Source: Boletus sp. NGJ (lineage: Eukaryota; Basidiomycota; Agaricomycetes; Boletales; Boletaceae). Taken from it: a stretch of 64,000 bases of DNA. Below the pieces are notes generated by a model that was given only the letters and a program-made list of their open reading frames with translations, had not been told where the DNA came from and ran no database searches. Made by a program: the position numbers and the translations under genes. Shown piece by piece: positions 62,381-64,000 of this stretch (position 1 is the first letter of the stretch; each line of letters begins with the position of its first letter). The stretch is from NCBI GenBank assembly GCA_019096195.1, contig JAGTXK010000136.1:372001-436000 (forward strand), read 5' to 3'.

Positions 62381-64000
62381 CTACCCCCTCTTTAGGACTT
62401 GAATTCCAGGCGAGTTGTTGTTTTTTCATTTTCAGTAAAGTCATAGGGAGTAAATAAAGAAGCGAATGCTGTGATAGACAATCCATGTAGCTTGTGTGGA
62501 GTGGAAGGGTTTAGACGATGGAAATCTTTAACTGCATCTGGTGCAGTAGTTGTGATGTCTTCTGATTTCCATGTGCAATCAGTTTCATCGTACCCCTTCC
62601 AATGCACTAAATATTCAAGTTTGCCTTTTTTTAATCGAGAGGTGGCAATAAAATCTACTTCGAATTGCTCTTCTTCATCTTCATCAATCTCAATCGCATC
62701 TGGTCAAGATTTAGGCTGACTGGGCAGTGTATCTCTATAAGGTTTGATGCAAGAGATGTTCACAGTTGGATGAATGTGAATAGAATTGGGAAGTTTGAGC
62801 ATCACAGCATTTGGAAGGACTCTTGTGATTGTGTAAGGTCCAATCCATTTTTGTGTTAATTTTCTCGCCATATAGGGAAGTTTTAATTTATCTGTAGATA
62901 GCCAGACTTGCTGACCAATAGAATATTCCGGTGCATTTGATCGTTTTTTGTTGGAAGAGGTGATCATCCTCTTATGTGTAGCTTCCAATGCTTCTTCAAT
63001 CTCCTTGTGATTGCAACCAATCTTGTCTGCAAAGCTGGTGAGAGTTCCTTCGAAACCCATACGTGGCACATAGTTTCTTGTGACTTTGAAAGGCATCTCG
63101 CCAGTTGCCATTGTGACGGTATTGTTATGTGAGAATTGCGCAAGTTTTAGCCAATCTACCCAATCATTCTGCTTCTTTCCAGCATATGCGTGGAGATATT
63201 GTTCTAGATCTCTGTTTACGTGCTCTGTTTGTCTGTCCATTTGCGGATGATATGCTGTGGAAATCTTTTGTTTAATCCTGAGTAGCTTACAAAGCTCTTG
63301 GATAAACACAGATACAAATTGGGGTCCTCGATTGGATACGAGGGTAGAGGGGAGTCCATGTGTAGACCAGACATGGTCTCTAAATAAAATAGCTAGGTCC
63401 TTTGAAGAACAAGTATCATATGTAGGTATAAATATGACTTCTTTAGAGAATCAATCAACAACAACACAAATAGCAGTGAATGAATGTGATGGTGGTAAAC
63501 CTGTTATGAAGTCTACCAATAAATCTTCCCATGGTCTTTTTGCCGCAGGTAGAGGGATAACTTTTCCTGCTGGTGCATTTTGTTTACCCTTTGTGAGGGC
63601 GCACACTTGGCAGTGATCTACATATTCTTTTACGTTCTTTGTGACTCCTGGCCATGAGAAATAATGAGAAAGTGTATGTATAGTTTTTGAGTGTCTGCCA
63701 TGTCCTGCAATAGGCAAATCATGATATAAGGTTATGAGTTCTGTATGTAATGGTTCAGGAATGAATATTTTGTCTTTTTCATTTTTAAATATATTTAGTT
63801 TTGAGTAAAAGAGAAAATTGTTTATAGCATCTATGTTGTATTTTTTGGATTCTTCTTGGATTTTTGTGAAAAAGTCTGAAGATAGGGAAACATTGTTTAT
63901 AAAGATAGAAGGGGGGAGGACAGTAACATTTTGATTATGATCTATCACTGCGTCACCATGATCAGGTCGTCGGGATAGAGCATCAGCTCTTCCATTTGAG
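61915..64000 (-). mobile_element. Ty3/Gypsy chromovirus C, 3' end (continues beyond window)
   Basis: The 3' LTR at 61915-62380 is followed on the minus strand by a polypurine tract (AAAGAGGGGGTAG), a chromodomain (62.39-62.65 kb, MHWKGYDETDCTWKSED), a long open integrase stretch (62704-63309, with STAYHPQMDRQTEHVNRDLE and IGQQVWLSTDKLKLPYMARK), the integrase zinc-binding and catalytic start (63451-63948, with HCQVCALTKGK), and the RNase H end at the window edge (LSRRPDHGD). It is far better preserved than the other copies, with only a few interruptions in this part, so it is the youngest LTR element here. Confidence 0.92.

Overview
The window looks like part of a filamentous basidiomycete chromosome, most likely an Agaricomycete. 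The host genes are split by many short GT-AG introns of about 45-60 bp. The gene families are basidiomycete-typical: a GT69/CAP59-type glycosyltransferase, a Nbs1 with FHA and BRCT domains, and a KDM4-type demethylase. The repeats include chromodomain Ty3/Gypsy elements, a Plavaka/Tnp2-like DNA transposon and a tyrosine-recombinase retroelement. I cannot name the species.

Region 1 (1-16.4 kb) is compact, gene-dense euchromatin. In order it holds glycogen synthase (minus, cut by the window edge), a TMEM19/DUF92 membrane protein (minus), a bromodomain-associated histone-fold (BTP) protein (minus), ornithine carbamoyltransferase (minus), a JmjN-JmjC-ePHD histone demethylase (plus, sharing a roughly 300 bp divergent promoter with OTCase), the Nbs1 subunit of the MRN complex (plus), a GT69 glycosyltransferase (minus, tail to tail with NBS1), and an intron-containing tRNA-Tyr(GUA). 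Intergenic gaps are only about 40-310 bp. These genes share no single pathway; they are housekeeping genes of storage carbohydrate, arginine synthesis, chromatin, DNA repair and glycan synthesis.

Region 2 (16.4-64 kb) is almost entirely transposon-derived and contains no convincing intact host gene. I recognise three Ty3/Gypsy families. Family A has LTRs of about 311 bp, family B has LTRs of about 618 bp, and family C has a 466 bp LTR and runs off the right edge. The insertions can be ordered by target-site duplications. A DUF6532-like pseudogene is split by a family A element (18053-24949, TSD AATAT). A second family A copy begins at 26364 and is split by a foldback DNA element (29251-30321) and by a family B element (31327-40202, TSD CTTTG). 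That family B element is itself split by a young Tc1/mariner element (35747-37355, TSD TA). Further right lie a decayed Plavaka-like transposon with a GC-rich solo LTR in it (43012-43605), a truncated Tc1 copy, another family A copy whose LTR was hit by a family-B-like solo LTR (46787-47369), a family A 3' half, a GC-rich minisatellite (about 53.66-55.03 kb), fragments of family B around a DIRS/Ngaro-type fragment, and the left end of the family C chromovirus.

The most unusual observations are: an extra Cys/His-rich coding region downstream of pol in family B, seen in two independent copies; a telomere-like motif inside the long terminal inverted repeats of the young Tc1 element; LTR pairs that differ only by transitions, which suggests RIP-like or 5-methylcytosine decay; self-priming (Tf1/sushi-type) primer sites; and a mitochondrial-looking tRNA-Ser in an A+T-rich patch, probably a nuclear mitochondrial insertion.
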